A DNA stretch of 64,000 bases from Methylocapsa sp. S129 (GCF_009765995.1 NZ_LMUI01000023.1:1-64000), one strand, 5' to 3'; counted from the stretch's first letter, positions 53,974-62,533 are shown. Notes: generated by a model from the sequence alone, not told the origin. Translations and numbers: made by a program.

Positions 53974-55122
53974 TCAATGACAGGCGGGCTCGCCGGGATG
54001 TCCGCATTCCGCTTTCTCAGGCCTCGGCTTTGGCGGCTCGGGATGGGCGACTTGCGGCTTGCTCTCGCTCGGCGCGGGCCGCACCTCCTTCTGCGCCGGC
54101 TCTGGCGGACGCTTCTGTTCGACCGCGTCTTTGGGCGCTTCTTTCATAGCCGGCTTTTTCTCGTCCAGATCCTTCTTCTCGTTCCGATCCTTCGCCGCCG
54201 GCGTTTTTTCCACCGGCTCTTTCAACGCGGGTTCTTTCTCGGCCGGAGTCTTCTCCACCGAGGGCTTCACCTCTGTTTTCGGCTCGGCGCCGACGTCCGG
54301 CTTTTCCGGCGTCTTTCGCAAGTCCTTCGCGGGAGCGTTCGCGCCCTTTGGCTCTTCCTCAGCGCCAGCCGGCGCGCCGGCCGCCTTGGCCCTGACGACA
54401 TTGGGGCCGGTGAGCGCGCCCGGTCGCGGCGTCGCCGCAACCGCCGGCTTGCCGTGATTGGTCGTCGCAAAGGCGCCCTCGTTCGTACTCGCCTTGCGCC
54501 GATGTTCGAGCTGGGCGCTGGTCGGCTTCTCGTGCGGCTCCTTCGCCACGGCTTCTTCCTCCGCCGTCGGCTTCGCCGTGATTCCGCCCGCGCCGCCATT
54601 GAAGCTGGCGTGGTTGATGGTCAGGTTGTTGACGACCATCTTTTCGTTATAGACGTTGGTGATATGCGTGTTGCCGACATTGTTGACGGAGCGATTGTAG
54701 AAGAACGCGCCATTGTCCCAGCGGCCGCCTTGATAGCCTGAGCCGCCATAACCATAGCCATAAGATATGCCGCCGTAGAAGCCGACGTGCGGTCCCCAAT
54801 AGCCTTGATTGAAGAGATAGACGCCATCGGAATAGCCCCAATATCCAGGCGTCCAGAGTACGCCGGGACGCGGCGGCTCAACCCATGTGCCGGGCACCCA
54901 ATAATAATCCTCATTGTTCCAGGACCAGTATCCGGGCGTCCACATATAGCCAGGCGCGGGCACAGGCGGCTGATCATAGTCCGGCAATGGCGGGGGCGGC
55001 TCCTCGGCGCGGATGCCAATGGCGCCGCAGGCGCAAGATTGCGCCGACGCGGAATTGAGCGGCAGCGCAAGAGAACACGTGGCGAGGAGAATGGCGATGA
55101 TCGCGGGGCGGAGTTTTTGCAT
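53974..55122 (-). CDS. Exported WXXGXW-repeat protein with charged Pro/Lys/Glu-rich tail
   Basis: This 382-residue protein has a signal peptide (LRPAIIAILLATCSLALPLN, cleavage near ASA-Q). Repeats of the YxWxPGYW/WVPGTW kind follow (about residues 52-105) and match the BcpO-related WXXGXW family. A Gly/Tyr/Asn-rich segment covers about 105-175. The last 200 residues are rich in Lys, Glu, Pro and Ala and are probably disordered. The ATG at 55122 has GAGGAAAG upstream. Association with the cell wall or outer surface is likely; the role is unknown. Confidence 0.85.
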   Translation of the reverse strand: MQKLRPAIIAILLATCSLALPLNSASAQSCACGAIGIRAEEPPPPLPDYDQPPVPAPGYMWTPGYWSWNNEDYYWVPGTWVEPPRPGVLWTPGYWGYSDGVYLFNQGYWGPHVGFYGGISYGYGYGGSGYQGGRWDNGAFFYNRSVNNVGNTHITNVYNEKMVVNNLTINHASFNGGAGGITAKPTAEEEAVAKEPHEKPTSAQLEHRRKASTNEGAFATTNHGKPAVAATPRPGALTGPNVVRAKAAGAPAGAEEEPKGANAPAKDLRKTPEKPDVGAEPKTEVKPSVEKTPAEKEPALKEPVEKTPAAKDRNEKKDLDEKKPAMKEAPKDAVEQKRPPEPAQKEVRPAPSESKPQVAHPEPPKPRPEKAECGHPGEPACH

Positions 55123-55350
55123 CCGGCTTTCCTCTGAGTTGTGGCCGTGGCCCGACAATGCGCGACAAAAAGCGATGACGCTGCTGAATGACGCGTGAAT
55201 GGGCGCGCGATTCAACAACGACGCGCGCATGCATGACTCACGCGAGCATCACGGCGAGGAATTGGCGGTTTTGCGGCGATGGTATGGCCAGTATGCGCGC
55301 CGTCGCCGTAACTGGCGACGACGAGGCGCGGACGCGCGGATTTGACGCGG

Positions 55351-55605
55351 TTAGGGCATCCACACCACGCAATGATCGTGCCACCAACTGATGCAAATCG
55401 GAGCGCGTTGAAATGGCGGGCTCCAGTTGAGTGCGGTGGCGGTGTTTTGTTCCGGCGGCGGTCGCGTCGGCGGCGTTTGGCGATTGAACCCGCCGCCCGC
55501 CGATCCGCCGTGGAAGCGGAACGCGGCGCCTGCGTCGGTCGTACCGAGCGTCGCCGCGCCTAACATCGCGGTCATCAAGACCGCCAGCGTTCTGGACTTG
55601 AACAT
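55351..55605 (-). CDS. Small exported protein of unknown function
   Basis: This 84-residue frame has a signal peptide (MFKSRTLAVLMTAMLGAATL, cleavage near AGA-A). The short mature part is rich in Gly, Pro and aromatic residues and ends in ICISWWHDHCVVWMP with two cysteines. The ATG at 55605 follows GAGGGAG by 6 bases, which supports translation. No homologous family is recognised. Confidence 0.6.
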   Translation of the reverse strand: MFKSRTLAVLMTAMLGAATLGTTDAGAAFRFHGGSAGGGFNRQTPPTRPPPEQNTATALNWSPPFQRAPICISWWHDHCVVWMP

Positions 55606-55746
55606 CTGCGTCTCCCTCACGATGAACCTAGCCTGCCGCCCCGGGCGCCAGGCCTTGAGGGTTTACAGTCTGTCTTGACGGAAGGCGCGCTCGCGATTGG
55701 ATGCGTTTCAGACTAGAAACGGCGACGAGACTTTGCAGGAGCCCGC

Positions 55747-56058
55747 ATGCCCGCTCTATCCGGACCGCCGCGCTTACGGGTCACGACCAAAATCGGGCTG
55801 ATTCTGATGCTGCTCTGCGTGTCGTGGTGGTTCGCCTATTACGCCCAATACGAGAGTCCGGCCGCGTTTCTTCAACACAAGATATGGTGCATCGCCGCGA
55901 CAACGGACGCGTGCGCGTTCTACGCGCAGCACATCATCTCTTCGCTGCCCGACTATTCGCCCTGGCTCTGGTGGCTCGGTCTTCTATTGGCGTTGTTCGG
56001 AAAGGCGCAGCGTTCCCTTGAGCGTCTTTTGCACGACGGGGAAGACGCCGCGCAGTGA
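55747..56058 (+). CDS. Small two-helix membrane protein of unknown function
   Basis: This 103-residue protein has two hydrophobic helices, IGLILMLLCVSWWFAYYA (about residues 16-33) and SPWLWWLGLLLALFG (about 71-85). The loop between them holds two cysteines (KIWCIAATTDACAFYAQH), which suggests a periplasmic disulfide. AGGAG precedes the ATG at 55747 by 6 bases. No family was recognised. Confidence 0.75.
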   Translation: MPALSGPPRLRVTTKIGLILMLLCVSWWFAYYAQYESPAAFLQHKIWCIAATTDACAFYAQHIISSLPDYSPWLWWLGLLLALFGKAQRSLERLLHDGEDAAQ

Positions 56059-56351
56059 CGCGCCATCAGCCTCTCAAGGCGAGCGCCGACCTTCGTCCGA
56101 TGAAAGCCGGAAACTTCGGACAAGAGCTTCGCAAGGGAATGCCGTTCAGGCCAAGGCCTATGCCGTGTGGTCCAAGACGGGCGTGCGAGAACTGATACAT
56201 TCAAAAGCGATGAACGCTGCGGAGAACGGTCGCTGCGCGAAGTCCTTGCGCCGGCGGCCGTCGACTTGCGGCCGCTCCAGCGGACCAGGGTGCGCGCGGA
56301 TGAGTGCGATTCTGGCGATGCGATGGGCTTCCATCGACATTTGGGGCAATG
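56059..56351. other. Intergenic region before the outer-membrane protein gene
   Basis: No convincing gene is seen in these 293 bases. Near its left end (56071-56104) a degenerate copy of the dispersed CTCTCAAGGCGA...TTCGTCCGATG motif occurs, with the central palindrome lost. The right end should hold the promoter of the gene at 56352. Confidence 0.5.
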
Positions 56352-57203
56352 ATGAAAAAGCTTCTGGTCGGTCTCTTTTTTGCGGTCAGCGGCATCGCCG
56401 CCGCGGCCGCCGCCGATTTGTCGGCCCGATCAGCGCCGCCGCCGCTTCCGCCGCCGGCCTTCAGTTGGACCGGCTTTTATGTCGGCGTGAACGGCGGCCG
56501 TTCATCGACGGACCCGACCTTCGGCTACACGCCGAACGATTTCAATGCTCTTTTTAGCACATGCGGCAGCCCTTTCGGAACCACCTGCGTGCCTTCGGCG
56601 TCCTTCAATATGAACGGGAGCCTCGCCGGCGGCCAGATCGGCTATAACTACCAATTCAACCCGAGTTGGATGGTGGGCGCGGAGGCCGATTACGATTGGT
56701 CCAATATTCACGGATCGGCGAATTCGAACTTTATTCTCGGCAGCGTGGGTCCTTCAACATTTGTCGCCAAGGAAACGGTCGAATCATTCGGCACGTTCAG
56801 AGGGCGTCTGGGCTTTATTCCCACACCGCCCTTGCTGCTCTTTGTTACGGGCGGGTTGGCTTACGGAACGGTCGACGGACAATCCGCCATGGCGCCGGGC
56901 GTCGGGGATAACGGCAGCGGCGACAGCTTCGGGCACAATACCTATCGCTGCTACGATCCCATAAGCTGCTTCTCCGGCAAATTATCGGAGACGCGGGTCG
57001 GATGGACGCTGGGCGCGGGTGGCGAATATGCGATCACCAACAACATCACTGTGAAGGCGGAATATTTATACGCCAATCTTGGTCGGCCGGAGAGTTTCAA
57101 TGCTGTCGCCACCATGGGTTTTGGCGCCCCGTCCTCTTTTGCGGTTAGCTCCAGCGCGGTGAGCTTGAATATCGTCCGCGCCGGCCTGAACTGGAAATTC
57201 TAG
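56352..57203 (+). CDS. Outer-membrane beta-barrel protein (Omp25/RopB-like porin family)
   Basis: This 283-residue protein has a signal peptide (KKLLVGLFFAVSGIAAAAA, cleavage near AAA-D). The mature N-terminus is rich in Pro and is followed by FSWTGFYVGVNGG, the first strand of the alphaproteobacterial Omp25/31-like barrel. Alternating strands include GAEADYDWSNI and AGGEYAITNNITVKAEYLYA, and the protein ends in GLNWKF with the terminal Phe recognised by the BAM complex. The start is the ATG at 56352 or the adjacent one at 56349. It is probably a major surface protein. Confidence 0.9.
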   Translation: MKKLLVGLFFAVSGIAAAAAADLSARSAPPPLPPPAFSWTGFYVGVNGGRSSTDPTFGYTPNDFNALFSTCGSPFGTTCVPSASFNMNGSLAGGQIGYNYQFNPSWMVGAEADYDWSNIHGSANSNFILGSVGPSTFVAKETVESFGTFRGRLGFIPTPPLLLFVTGGLAYGTVDGQSAMAPGVGDNGSGDSFGHNTYRCYDPISCFSGKLSETRVGWTLGAGGEYAITNNITVKAEYLYANLGRPESFNAVATMGFGAPSSFAVSSSAVSLNIVRAGLNWKF

Positions 57204-57229
57204 CTCCTTCGTCTCGAGCACGCCTTCGA

Positions 57230-57448
57230 TCACGCGGCGCCGGGCGATTTCTTTGGCGGTTGGGGAGGCGCAGCGGCGGCGCCTGTGGACGCAGGCGGGC
57301 CGTTCAGCGCTTCCTTCTCGCGCTCAATTTCGGACTGCGCCTGCCGCCAATGTTCGAGATGTCTGCCCTCGGGCCGTCCCTCAGCCTGCCAAATCGCATG
57401 CGCGCGATCTCTGACCTTCTGTTCGTCAACAGCGCTCAGGAAAATCAT
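57230..57448 (-). CDS. DUF2934 family small protein
   Basis: This 72-residue protein has KVRDRAHAIWQAEGRPEGRH and EHWRQAQSEIERE, the DUF2934 core, followed by a Pro/Ala tail. A very strong GGAGGAGG site precedes the ATG at 57448. Family members are common in Rhizobiales in stress-related loci, without known biochemistry. Its 5' end overlaps the end of the gene at 57426 by 23 bases. Confidence 0.85.
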   Translation of the reverse strand: MIFLSAVDEQKVRDRAHAIWQAEGRPEGRHLEHWRQAQSEIEREKEALNGPPASTGAAAAPPQPPKKSPGAA

Positions 57449-57860
57449 CCGAATCCTCCTCCACGCCGCTCTCAATGGGCGGCTCCTCTGGTTCTGGCCC
57501 GGCGCCCGCCGCGCTGGCAAGCGAAGAATCTGGCGGCGACACGGCCACGACCCGCGCCCCATACGTCATCCTTATCTTGCGGCCGGGTTGCTGATGGCAA
57601 GCTTCGTTAAACGCGGCGCGCGCGACATTTTCGTTGGCGGCAAGCGCCAATACCTCTTCGGTCCAACCCCGGCTGTCTATGGCCTCGACCTGGAAGGGAC
57701 GGACGCGGCCATTGATTGTAGGGGCCAACAATTTCACATAGGCGCGGAGAGCCCCAATCACGAGCGCGACCGACTGCGGCGTCAGACGCGCGCCCGCGCC
57801 CTTGCGAAATCTTTGATTGAGCCAGTCGATGAGACTGTGGAGTGCAGCGATGGCGGCCAT
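57426..57860 (-). CDS. Hypothetical protein
   Basis: A 144-residue frame starts MAAIAALHSLIDWLNQRF, has a helical middle (ALVIGALRAYVKLLAPTING, EVLALAANENVARAAFNEAC) and an acidic C-terminal tail (EEPPIESGVEEDSDD). Its frame and the DUF2934 gene overlap by 23 bases, as in a coupled pair. Another frame over the same bases at 57607-57969 looks less protein-like. No family is recognised. Confidence 0.55.
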   Translation of the reverse strand: MAAIAALHSLIDWLNQRFRKGAGARLTPQSVALVIGALRAYVKLLAPTINGRVRPFQVEAIDSRGWTEEVLALAANENVARAAFNEACHQQPGRKIRMTYGARVVAVSPPDSSLASAAGAGPEPEEPPIESGVEEDSDDFPERC

Positions 57861-58151
57861 GATGCGCGCCTCCCTGCCGCCACGAACACCGTGACCAAGA
57901 GCGAGCCAGTCCGGGGCGGCCAGTTAATATTAACTCATGAGTCATAAATCCGTTCCAACGAACGGACATCGGCAGCCTCAGGTCAGCGGCCGGCGCCGGC
58001 GCCCCAGCGATCGGCGGACGCTTCGATGAGAGTTAAACGCATTCCTAAGATTATTGCATTTTATTTTAGACAGATCTGCGGCGCGAGATCGCCGCTTTTG
58101 CTCGATATTCGCCAGGTCATCGCAGCCCGGCTGCCCCATTGGGAGAACCTC

Positions 58152-58229
58152 ATGACGAAGCTTTTCGCCGCGATTGGCGTGGCGTCCGTGCTGATCCTTG
58201 TCGCGAAATACGGGCTGGTCGCGGGATGA
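58152..58229 (+). CDS. Very small membrane peptide
   Basis: A 25-codon frame begins MTKLFAAIGVASVLILVAKY and ends GLVAG. It is almost wholly a single hydrophobic helix. The ATG at 58152 follows GGGAGAACCTC, a good ribosome site. Peptides of this size can be membrane regulators or toxic peptides; nothing shows which. It stands alone between the gene at 57860 and the repeat at 58311. Confidence 0.45.
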   Translation: MTKLFAAIGVASVLILVAKYGLVAG

Positions 58230-58310
58230 GGCCGCGACTTACGCGATGGGTGTCGCCTCGCTGACTGCAGAGGCCTACGCCGCCCCTTCATCCCAAGGCG
58301 AACTTCGTTC

Positions 58311-58365
58311 GTCCGCAGCCCGGCTCCGCCGGGCCCCTTCTCCCGCTTCGCGAGAGAAGGGGGCG
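58311..58365. repeat. Partial copy of the type 1 palindromic repeat
   Basis: CGGCTCCGCCGGGCC and CCTTCTCCCGCTTCGCGAGAGAAGG match the inner hairpins of the type 1 element at 35595-35727 and 62231-62360. The outer arms are missing. A short AAGGCGAACTTCGTTCGTCC segment just before it (58298-58317) resembles a degenerate dispersed motif. Confidence 0.6.
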
Positions 58366-58437
58366 CGAGCGCAAATTAGCGCGACGTTAATTCCCGATGG
58401 CGCTTACTGGCGGCTGTCGTCACTTCTTCGAGATGTC

Positions 58438-58869
58438 ATGATGTTGCGCAAAGGGCTTATCTGTCTCTCAGCGTCTTATATCGCGGCCTGCGCATCCGCC
58501 GTCGCGGCCGACGCGCCGCTGAGCCCGGCGGCGGCGGTCGCATGCCCGCCCGCCATCGTCAGGCACGCCAGCGGCGCGCACAGGCTTGTCTGGCGTCACA
58601 AATACGTCTGGCGTAGCGAGCATAGCGCGGCGGCCCGTCGCGACGTCATCGACCACAGCGGCGGCGACCATCGCGACGCCGCGGTTCTCCGCGCGATGGG
58701 CGGCGGCCTCGCCTGGGGCCTGGCGCCCGGCGCCGGCCAGCTCGGCGCCGCCGGATTGGGCTATTACCACGCCGAAAGCTGCCTGAGCTATGAATCGGTC
58801 TACGACCGATGGGGCAATTATGTCCGCGAGCAGCCCACGAACATCTGCATCACGCCGCCGGCCGAGTGA
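58438..58869 (+). CDS. Exported protein of unknown function
   Basis: This 143-residue protein has a signal peptide (LRKGLICLSASYIAACASAV, cleavage near AVA-A; a lipobox is not convincing). The mature part is His- and Tyr-rich in places (LVWRHKYVWRSEH, YYHAESCLSYESVYDRWGNY) and ends in a Pro-rich tail. Two adjacent ATGs (58438 and 58441) are both possible starts. It has no recognised domain. Confidence 0.7.
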   Translation: MMLRKGLICLSASYIAACASAVAADAPLSPAAAVACPPAIVRHASGAHRLVWRHKYVWRSEHSAAARRDVIDHSGGDHRDAAVLRAMGGGLAWGLAPGAGQLGAAGLGYYHAESCLSYESVYDRWGNYVREQPTNICITPPAE

Positions 58870-58924
58870 GCGGACGCGGCCCCACGCGTCGCGGGGCGCG
58901 CGCCCTTCTCTCGCATAGCGGGGT

Positions 58925-58956
58925 GCGGACAAATGCTTCGCATTCGCCTTGGAATG
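58925..58956. repeat. Copy of the dispersed GAATGC/GCATTC motif
   Basis: The sequence GCGGACAAATGCTTCGCATT followed by CGCCTTGGAATGAGAG matches, in inverse orientation, the motif at 62401-62434. The core AATGCTTCGCATT is palindromic. It lies 35 bases beyond the end of the LamG protein gene. Confidence 0.6.
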
Positions 58957-58990
58957 AGAGGCGGCGCGAACCTATCCTGCGGGCGCTGCG

Positions 58991-61225
58991 TTAGCCGCCG
59001 GTGCGGGCCGACAGCAGCCGCGCGAAGCGCTCCATGATGTTGGGGTGCCACACGAGGCGGACCGGGTCGGTCCAATACGTGCGGTCCTCGACCGTCAGTT
59101 TGTCGAGAGCGCCGCCGGCGCACAGCGCCTTATAAACAACGGTGCTGCAGTTCATGTCGATGAGGCGATAATTCTCGGTCAATTGCTGGTTCGCCCACCA
59201 CGTCTTGATGGCCGCCTCGTCGAGCCCGAATATTTTGATGCGATAGTCGGGGTCCCTGAATATTGTCGGCGGATTGAAGTTCGGATCGCCTTCCCCAGTG
59301 ATATCGTCGCTGTAGGTGCGGTCGATCACATGGTCGGCGTAGAAATCCTGCGCGACGCCGTTGAGATTCCAAATCGTCGCGATGCCCTTCGGCCACCAGG
59401 ATATGTAGGTCTCGTCCGAGAGCGACATCGAAGCGTGGCCCTGACCCCTGTCGAACGACACGTAGGACCAGATGAACACCGTCACGCTCGGCCGCGGATC
59501 GAAACGCGCATAATCGATCGTCTTCTGCGCGCCGGGGACGATGCCCGGATCCGGCGTCATCGAGGAGATGTAGGAGGCCGCGGCGACGCCGGTGATGCCG
59601 ACGCCGACCGCGGCGCCGACGAGCTGGGCGGTCGTCGCCGCGGCCGCGGCCGCGAGGACGACCGGCGCCGCGGCGATCGCCACCGCGGCCAACGCGACGG
59701 TCCCGAGGGCCGCCAACCCAATCTCCCACCATTCCCAGTCGTCATCGGCGGCGTCGGCCTTCAGCCCTGCCGCGCGTCCGGCAGCGTTGGACAGGCCGGG
59801 GTAGGCGGCCCGCACCGTCGTCAGCAGCGTCTGGGCGACATTGGCCGACGGCATCGTCTGGACCGCCAGTTGGAAGCCGAGCCCGGCCGGCGCCGTGACG
59901 GTGAACGTCCATTCGCCGGCCGGCGGCGCCTTGAACACGAAGGCGCGAACCGAGGCCCCGCTCATCGTCACCCAGGCGGAAGCGTCGTCGCGCGCCGCGT
60001 TGACGGGACCGTTCGGCGACGAGACGACGAGCGTCACGCCGTCAGGGAACGCCGCGGTGCCGTCGTCCTTGATGAGGGCGCCATAGAGGAACGGCGCGCC
60101 TTCGCGGACATTCAGCGTCTGCACGCGCGACAGTGGGGGATCGTCATCAGCGGCCGCCGGACTCGTCGCCCTGTATCGCGTCGGCGCGCTCATCGCCAAC
60201 AAGCTATGGTCGTTCTCCCCGTGAACGGCGAAACTATGGATGATGCGATCATAGGCCGCGGCCGGGCCGGCGCAGGCGAGCGTCGCCGCGCTGGGCGAGG
60301 AATCGGCAAGGTTCTGGTTGAAAGCGTAGAGGCCAACGAGACCGGATTCCGCGCCGCTGAGCTGGTTGGTCATCGTCGAGATGATTTCGGTCGGCGACAG
60401 CGCGCGGCCCCACAGCGTCACGTCCTCGATGAGGCCGTGGGCGTCGCCCGTTTCCGTCTCGCCGTTGGCGAGAACCTGTCGATAGGAGCCGATGAACAGC
60501 GGCGCGAGCGTGGCGAGATTGACTGGGCTCTCGGGGCCGCGGCGCACCACGCCGGCGAGCGGCTTGCAGTTGAGGAACAGGCTCACATTCGCACCCGACC
60601 GGACGACCGCGAGGGCGTGCCAGCGACCATTGTAGATCTCGGGCGCCTTCGCCGAATAGGTGACTTGCGTCTCGGCGTCGTAGAGAGCGAAATACAAGTT
60701 CACGAAATCGATGATGCGATAGCCCTGGACCAGCAGCTCAAGGCCGCAGCCCGCGCCGTCGATGCGCCGCAGCAGCGCGGTGTCCGTCGCGAAGCCGCGC
60801 GGCCCCGCGACGAATTGAAACAGCAGCGTGAGGGTGAAGTCTCCCGTCGCAAAAGTGTGCTGCGCGGCGGAGACCGAAATGATCCGCCCCACGTCCAGGG
60901 GCGCGCATGTCAGGGCGTAGTCCATGGGATCGTCGAGGATCGGCATTTCCGCGGCGGCGCCCGGATTCGGCTCGATCAGTATCGTCGCATCCGAGCGTAC
61001 CGTCACCTTGATCGTTTCGGTCGTGAACGACTGGCGCTCCGATCCGGAGGCGACCCACACGGCCGTCGTCCCGTTGTCGTTGAGGTGGACAACGCCGGCG
61101 CCGTGCACGGTGATGACGACGCCCGTAGGAGTATAGGCGATCGCCGCCTCTTCGCCTGCGCTAATCGCGATCGTATTCGCGACCACCGTCTGTGCGGTCG
61201 CATTGACGATGGTAGTGCTGTACAT
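58991..61225 (-). CDS. Large LamG-domain protein with hydrophobic segment and C-terminal Cys-His (papain-like) domain
   Basis: This 744-residue protein has no N-terminal signal peptide. Residues about 1-90 are a small beta domain. About 128-285 form a LamG/concanavalin-like domain (FTLTLLFQFVAG; GRWHALAVVRSG; GLIEDVTLWGRALSPTE). About 502-555 are an Ala/Gly/Val-rich hydrophobic stretch. The C-terminal domain has GQGHASMSL with His597, YISWWPKG, and NCSTVVYKALCAG with Cys693, a His...Cys arrangement seen in permuted papain-like hydrolases and some secreted effectors. This layout resembles that of contact-dependent or polymorphic toxins. Hydrolase activity and secretion are inferred. A small gene lies 3 bases upstream in the same orientation. 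Confidence 0.8.
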   Translation of the reverse strand: MYSTTIVNATAQTVVANTIAISAGEEAAIAYTPTGVVITVHGAGVVHLNDNGTTAVWVASGSERQSFTTETIKVTVRSDATILIEPNPGAAAEMPILDDPMDYALTCAPLDVGRIISVSAAQHTFATGDFTLTLLFQFVAGPRGFATDTALLRRIDGAGCGLELLVQGYRIIDFVNLYFALYDAETQVTYSAKAPEIYNGRWHALAVVRSGANVSLFLNCKPLAGVVRRGPESPVNLATLAPLFIGSYRQVLANGETETGDAHGLIEDVTLWGRALSPTEIISTMTNQLSGAESGLVGLYAFNQNLADSSPSAATLACAGPAAAYDRIIHSFAVHGENDHSLLAMSAPTRYRATSPAAADDDPPLSRVQTLNVREGAPFLYGALIKDDGTAAFPDGVTLVVSSPNGPVNAARDDASAWVTMSGASVRAFVFKAPPAGEWTFTVTAPAGLGFQLAVQTMPSANVAQTLLTTVRAAYPGLSNAAGRAAGLKADAADDDWEWWEIGLAALGTVALAAVAIAAAPVVLAAAAAATTAQLVGAAVGVGITGVAAASYISSMTPDPGIVPGAQKTIDYARFDPRPSVTVFIWSYVSFDRGQGHASMSLSDETYISWWPKGIATIWNLNGVAQDFYADHVIDRTYSDDITGEGDPNFNPPTIFRDPDYRIKIFGLDEAAIKTWWANQQLTENYRLIDMNCSTVVYKALCAGGALDKLTVEDRTYWTDPVRLVWHPNIMERFARLLSARTGG

Positions 61226-61228
61226 TTG

Positions 61229-61690
61229 TCAGGCTCCAAACGTCGCGCCGGGCGACGTTTGTGGTTGCCACTGCGACCACGGCGTCGGTTGGCTGTGGCC
61301 GTTGTCGACCTGAATGCGAACTTGCCAGGCGTTCGCCACCATCCATGGCGCGAGATCGGTCGGCAACGTTGTTGTGCCCACCAGCGCGACGCAGCGCAGG
61401 ATGGTCGACACCGGAATCTGCGCCGGTCCGTAGGCGTCGGCCTGCCATTCCGTGACGTTGTTCGTCAACGCGCCGCGAATGAGCGGGTTGAGCATCGTCG
61501 AAACGAAGCCCGGCTGCGGCTCCTGCGTGAGGAGATAGCTGCCGCCCGGGGCGACCCATTGGATCACCCAGTCGGTGCTGACCGTGCGGATTCCCGGGCC
61601 GGTCAGGATGGCCGAGACCATGATGTGGCGGCCGTTCCCTCCGAGGTCGTTGATGATCGTGATGTCGCGAATAGGAATAGGCTTAGGCAT
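61229..61690 (-). CDS. Hypothetical partner protein of the LamG protein
   Basis: This 153-residue protein begins MPKPIPIRDITIINDLGGNG and is rich in aromatic and polar residues (WVIQWVAPGGSYLL; WMVANAWQVRIQV; PTPWSQWQPQ), with no signal peptide or membrane helix. It looks like a small beta-sandwich. The gene ends 3 bases before the LamG protein start, so the two are co-transcribed and probably act together. It could be an adaptor, chaperone or structural partner; an immunity role is less likely from gene order alone. Confidence 0.75.
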   Translation of the reverse strand: MPKPIPIRDITIINDLGGNGRHIMVSAILTGPGIRTVSTDWVIQWVAPGGSYLLTQEPQPGFVSTMLNPLIRGALTNNVTEWQADAYGPAQIPVSTILRCVALVGTTTLPTDLAPWMVANAWQVRIQVDNGHSQPTPWSQWQPQTSPGATFGA

Positions 61691-62230
61691 GGCGTCCCTC
61701 CTGTTTATCCTGTTGCCGGCGCAACCCCTCCATCGATCCGTCGCACGGCGTCAGCCCTAGGGATCGCCTGTCCGCGGCTCATGTCGATCGCCTCTCGATC
61801 TTGACGCGTCGCCGACCGCTCAACCCGATCTCCGGCGTCGCCCTTCATCGCCGACGAATGGCGTCGCGCTCGTCCATGGCTCCGCAAAAATATTATCGAT
61901 CCGCAACGCCTTTGTGACGCCGCCATACGCCATGCGTTTCATGTCCCGGTGGGCCCGCAATGAGCGGCCTAGCGGCATGCCAGGAAAAGCGCACGAATGG
62001 GTGAGCGTTACGCAGCGTCAGCGGAGCACGCCGCTTTCGATTTCGGAAGAATCTTTCTTGTTCAGCGCATGTTCAAGATTGAACATCGCTCCGCCAAACC
62101 GATTGCCGGGAGGCGAAAGACGAGGCGATAGACAATGCCCGATCCCGGGCGTTTGACAGGCGAGATGCGTCGGCCATTTGACGCATTAGCTCATGCAAAT
62201 GCGTTTCATGTCGCCAACGCCGGGAGGCTT
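61691..62230. other. Intergenic region, no convincing gene
   Basis: These 540 bases upstream of the partner gene contain only short frames of unnatural composition. It probably holds the promoter of the LamG operon near 61700-61800. The stretch before the type 1 repeat, around 62000-62200, has nothing recognisable. Confidence 0.5.
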
Positions 62231-62360
62231 GCGCCGCCCCTCATCCGGCGCTGCGCGCCACCTTCTCCCCGCTACGCGGGGCGAAGGGAAACGCGCACCT
62301 CTTCGCCCCGCGTAGCGGGGAGAAGGTGGCCGGCGAAGCCGGCCGGATGAGGGGCGGCGC
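62231..62360. repeat. Palindromic interspersed repeat, type 1
   Basis: GCGCCGCCCCTCATCCGG at the left pairs with CCGGATGAGGGGCGGCGC at the right. In between lie CCACCTTCTCCCCGCTACGC and its complement GCGTAGCGGGGAGAAGGTGG. Sequence and layout match the element at 35595-35727, with compensating changes in the inner stem (CTACGCGGGG against CTTCGCGGGA). Confidence 0.87.
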
Positions 62361-62400
62361 AACCCTATCCCGCGCGAGCTTGGCAGGGAGCGCCGTCGAG

Positions 62401-62434
62401 CTCTCAAGGCGAATGCGAAGCATTCGTCCGATGG
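62401..62434. repeat. Dispersed palindromic motif, best copy
   Basis: CTCTCAAGGCGAATGCGAAG followed by CATTCGTCCGATGG contains the palindrome GAATGC-GAA-GCATTC. Related copies lie at 63518-63549 and 58925-58956, with degenerate ones at 50118-50149 and 56071-56104. This spread suggests a small repeat family, or repeated junk next to the type 1 element. Confidence 0.65.
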
Positions 62435-62446
62435 AGAGCCTCTTTT

Positions 62447-62533
62447 TTCCGAAGTTTTGAGGCTGTCGGTGGTCTTGACCGCCGAAGGCGGCGCGCGAGA
62501 GCGCGCGCCATTGACAGCCTCAAAACTTCGGAA
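62447..62533. repeat. Long perfect inverted repeat with structured loop
   Basis: A 21-base arm (62447-62467, TTCCGAAGTTTTGAGGCTGT plus C) is matched exactly by its reverse complement at 62513-62533. The 45-base loop holds a second hairpin system (ACCGCC/GGCGG and GCGCGCG/CGCGCGC). Transcribed, it would fold into an extended hairpin of about 87 nucleotides. Confidence 0.85.

Noticed and set aside
57607-57969. Alternative minus-strand frame overlapping the hypothetical gene at 57426
   Set aside because: It is Arg/Gly-rich with no regular pattern, while the frame at 57426 has balanced composition and couples to the DUF2934 gene.
58991-61690. Prophage tail module
   Set aside because: No capsid, portal, terminase, integrase or other tail gene lies next to the pair.
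59045-61804. A 919-codon open frame on the plus strand opposite the LamG protein gene
   Set aside because: It is a by-product of high GC and codon bias on the other strand; its sequence is Arg/Gly-rich without domains, whereas the minus frame has clear domains.
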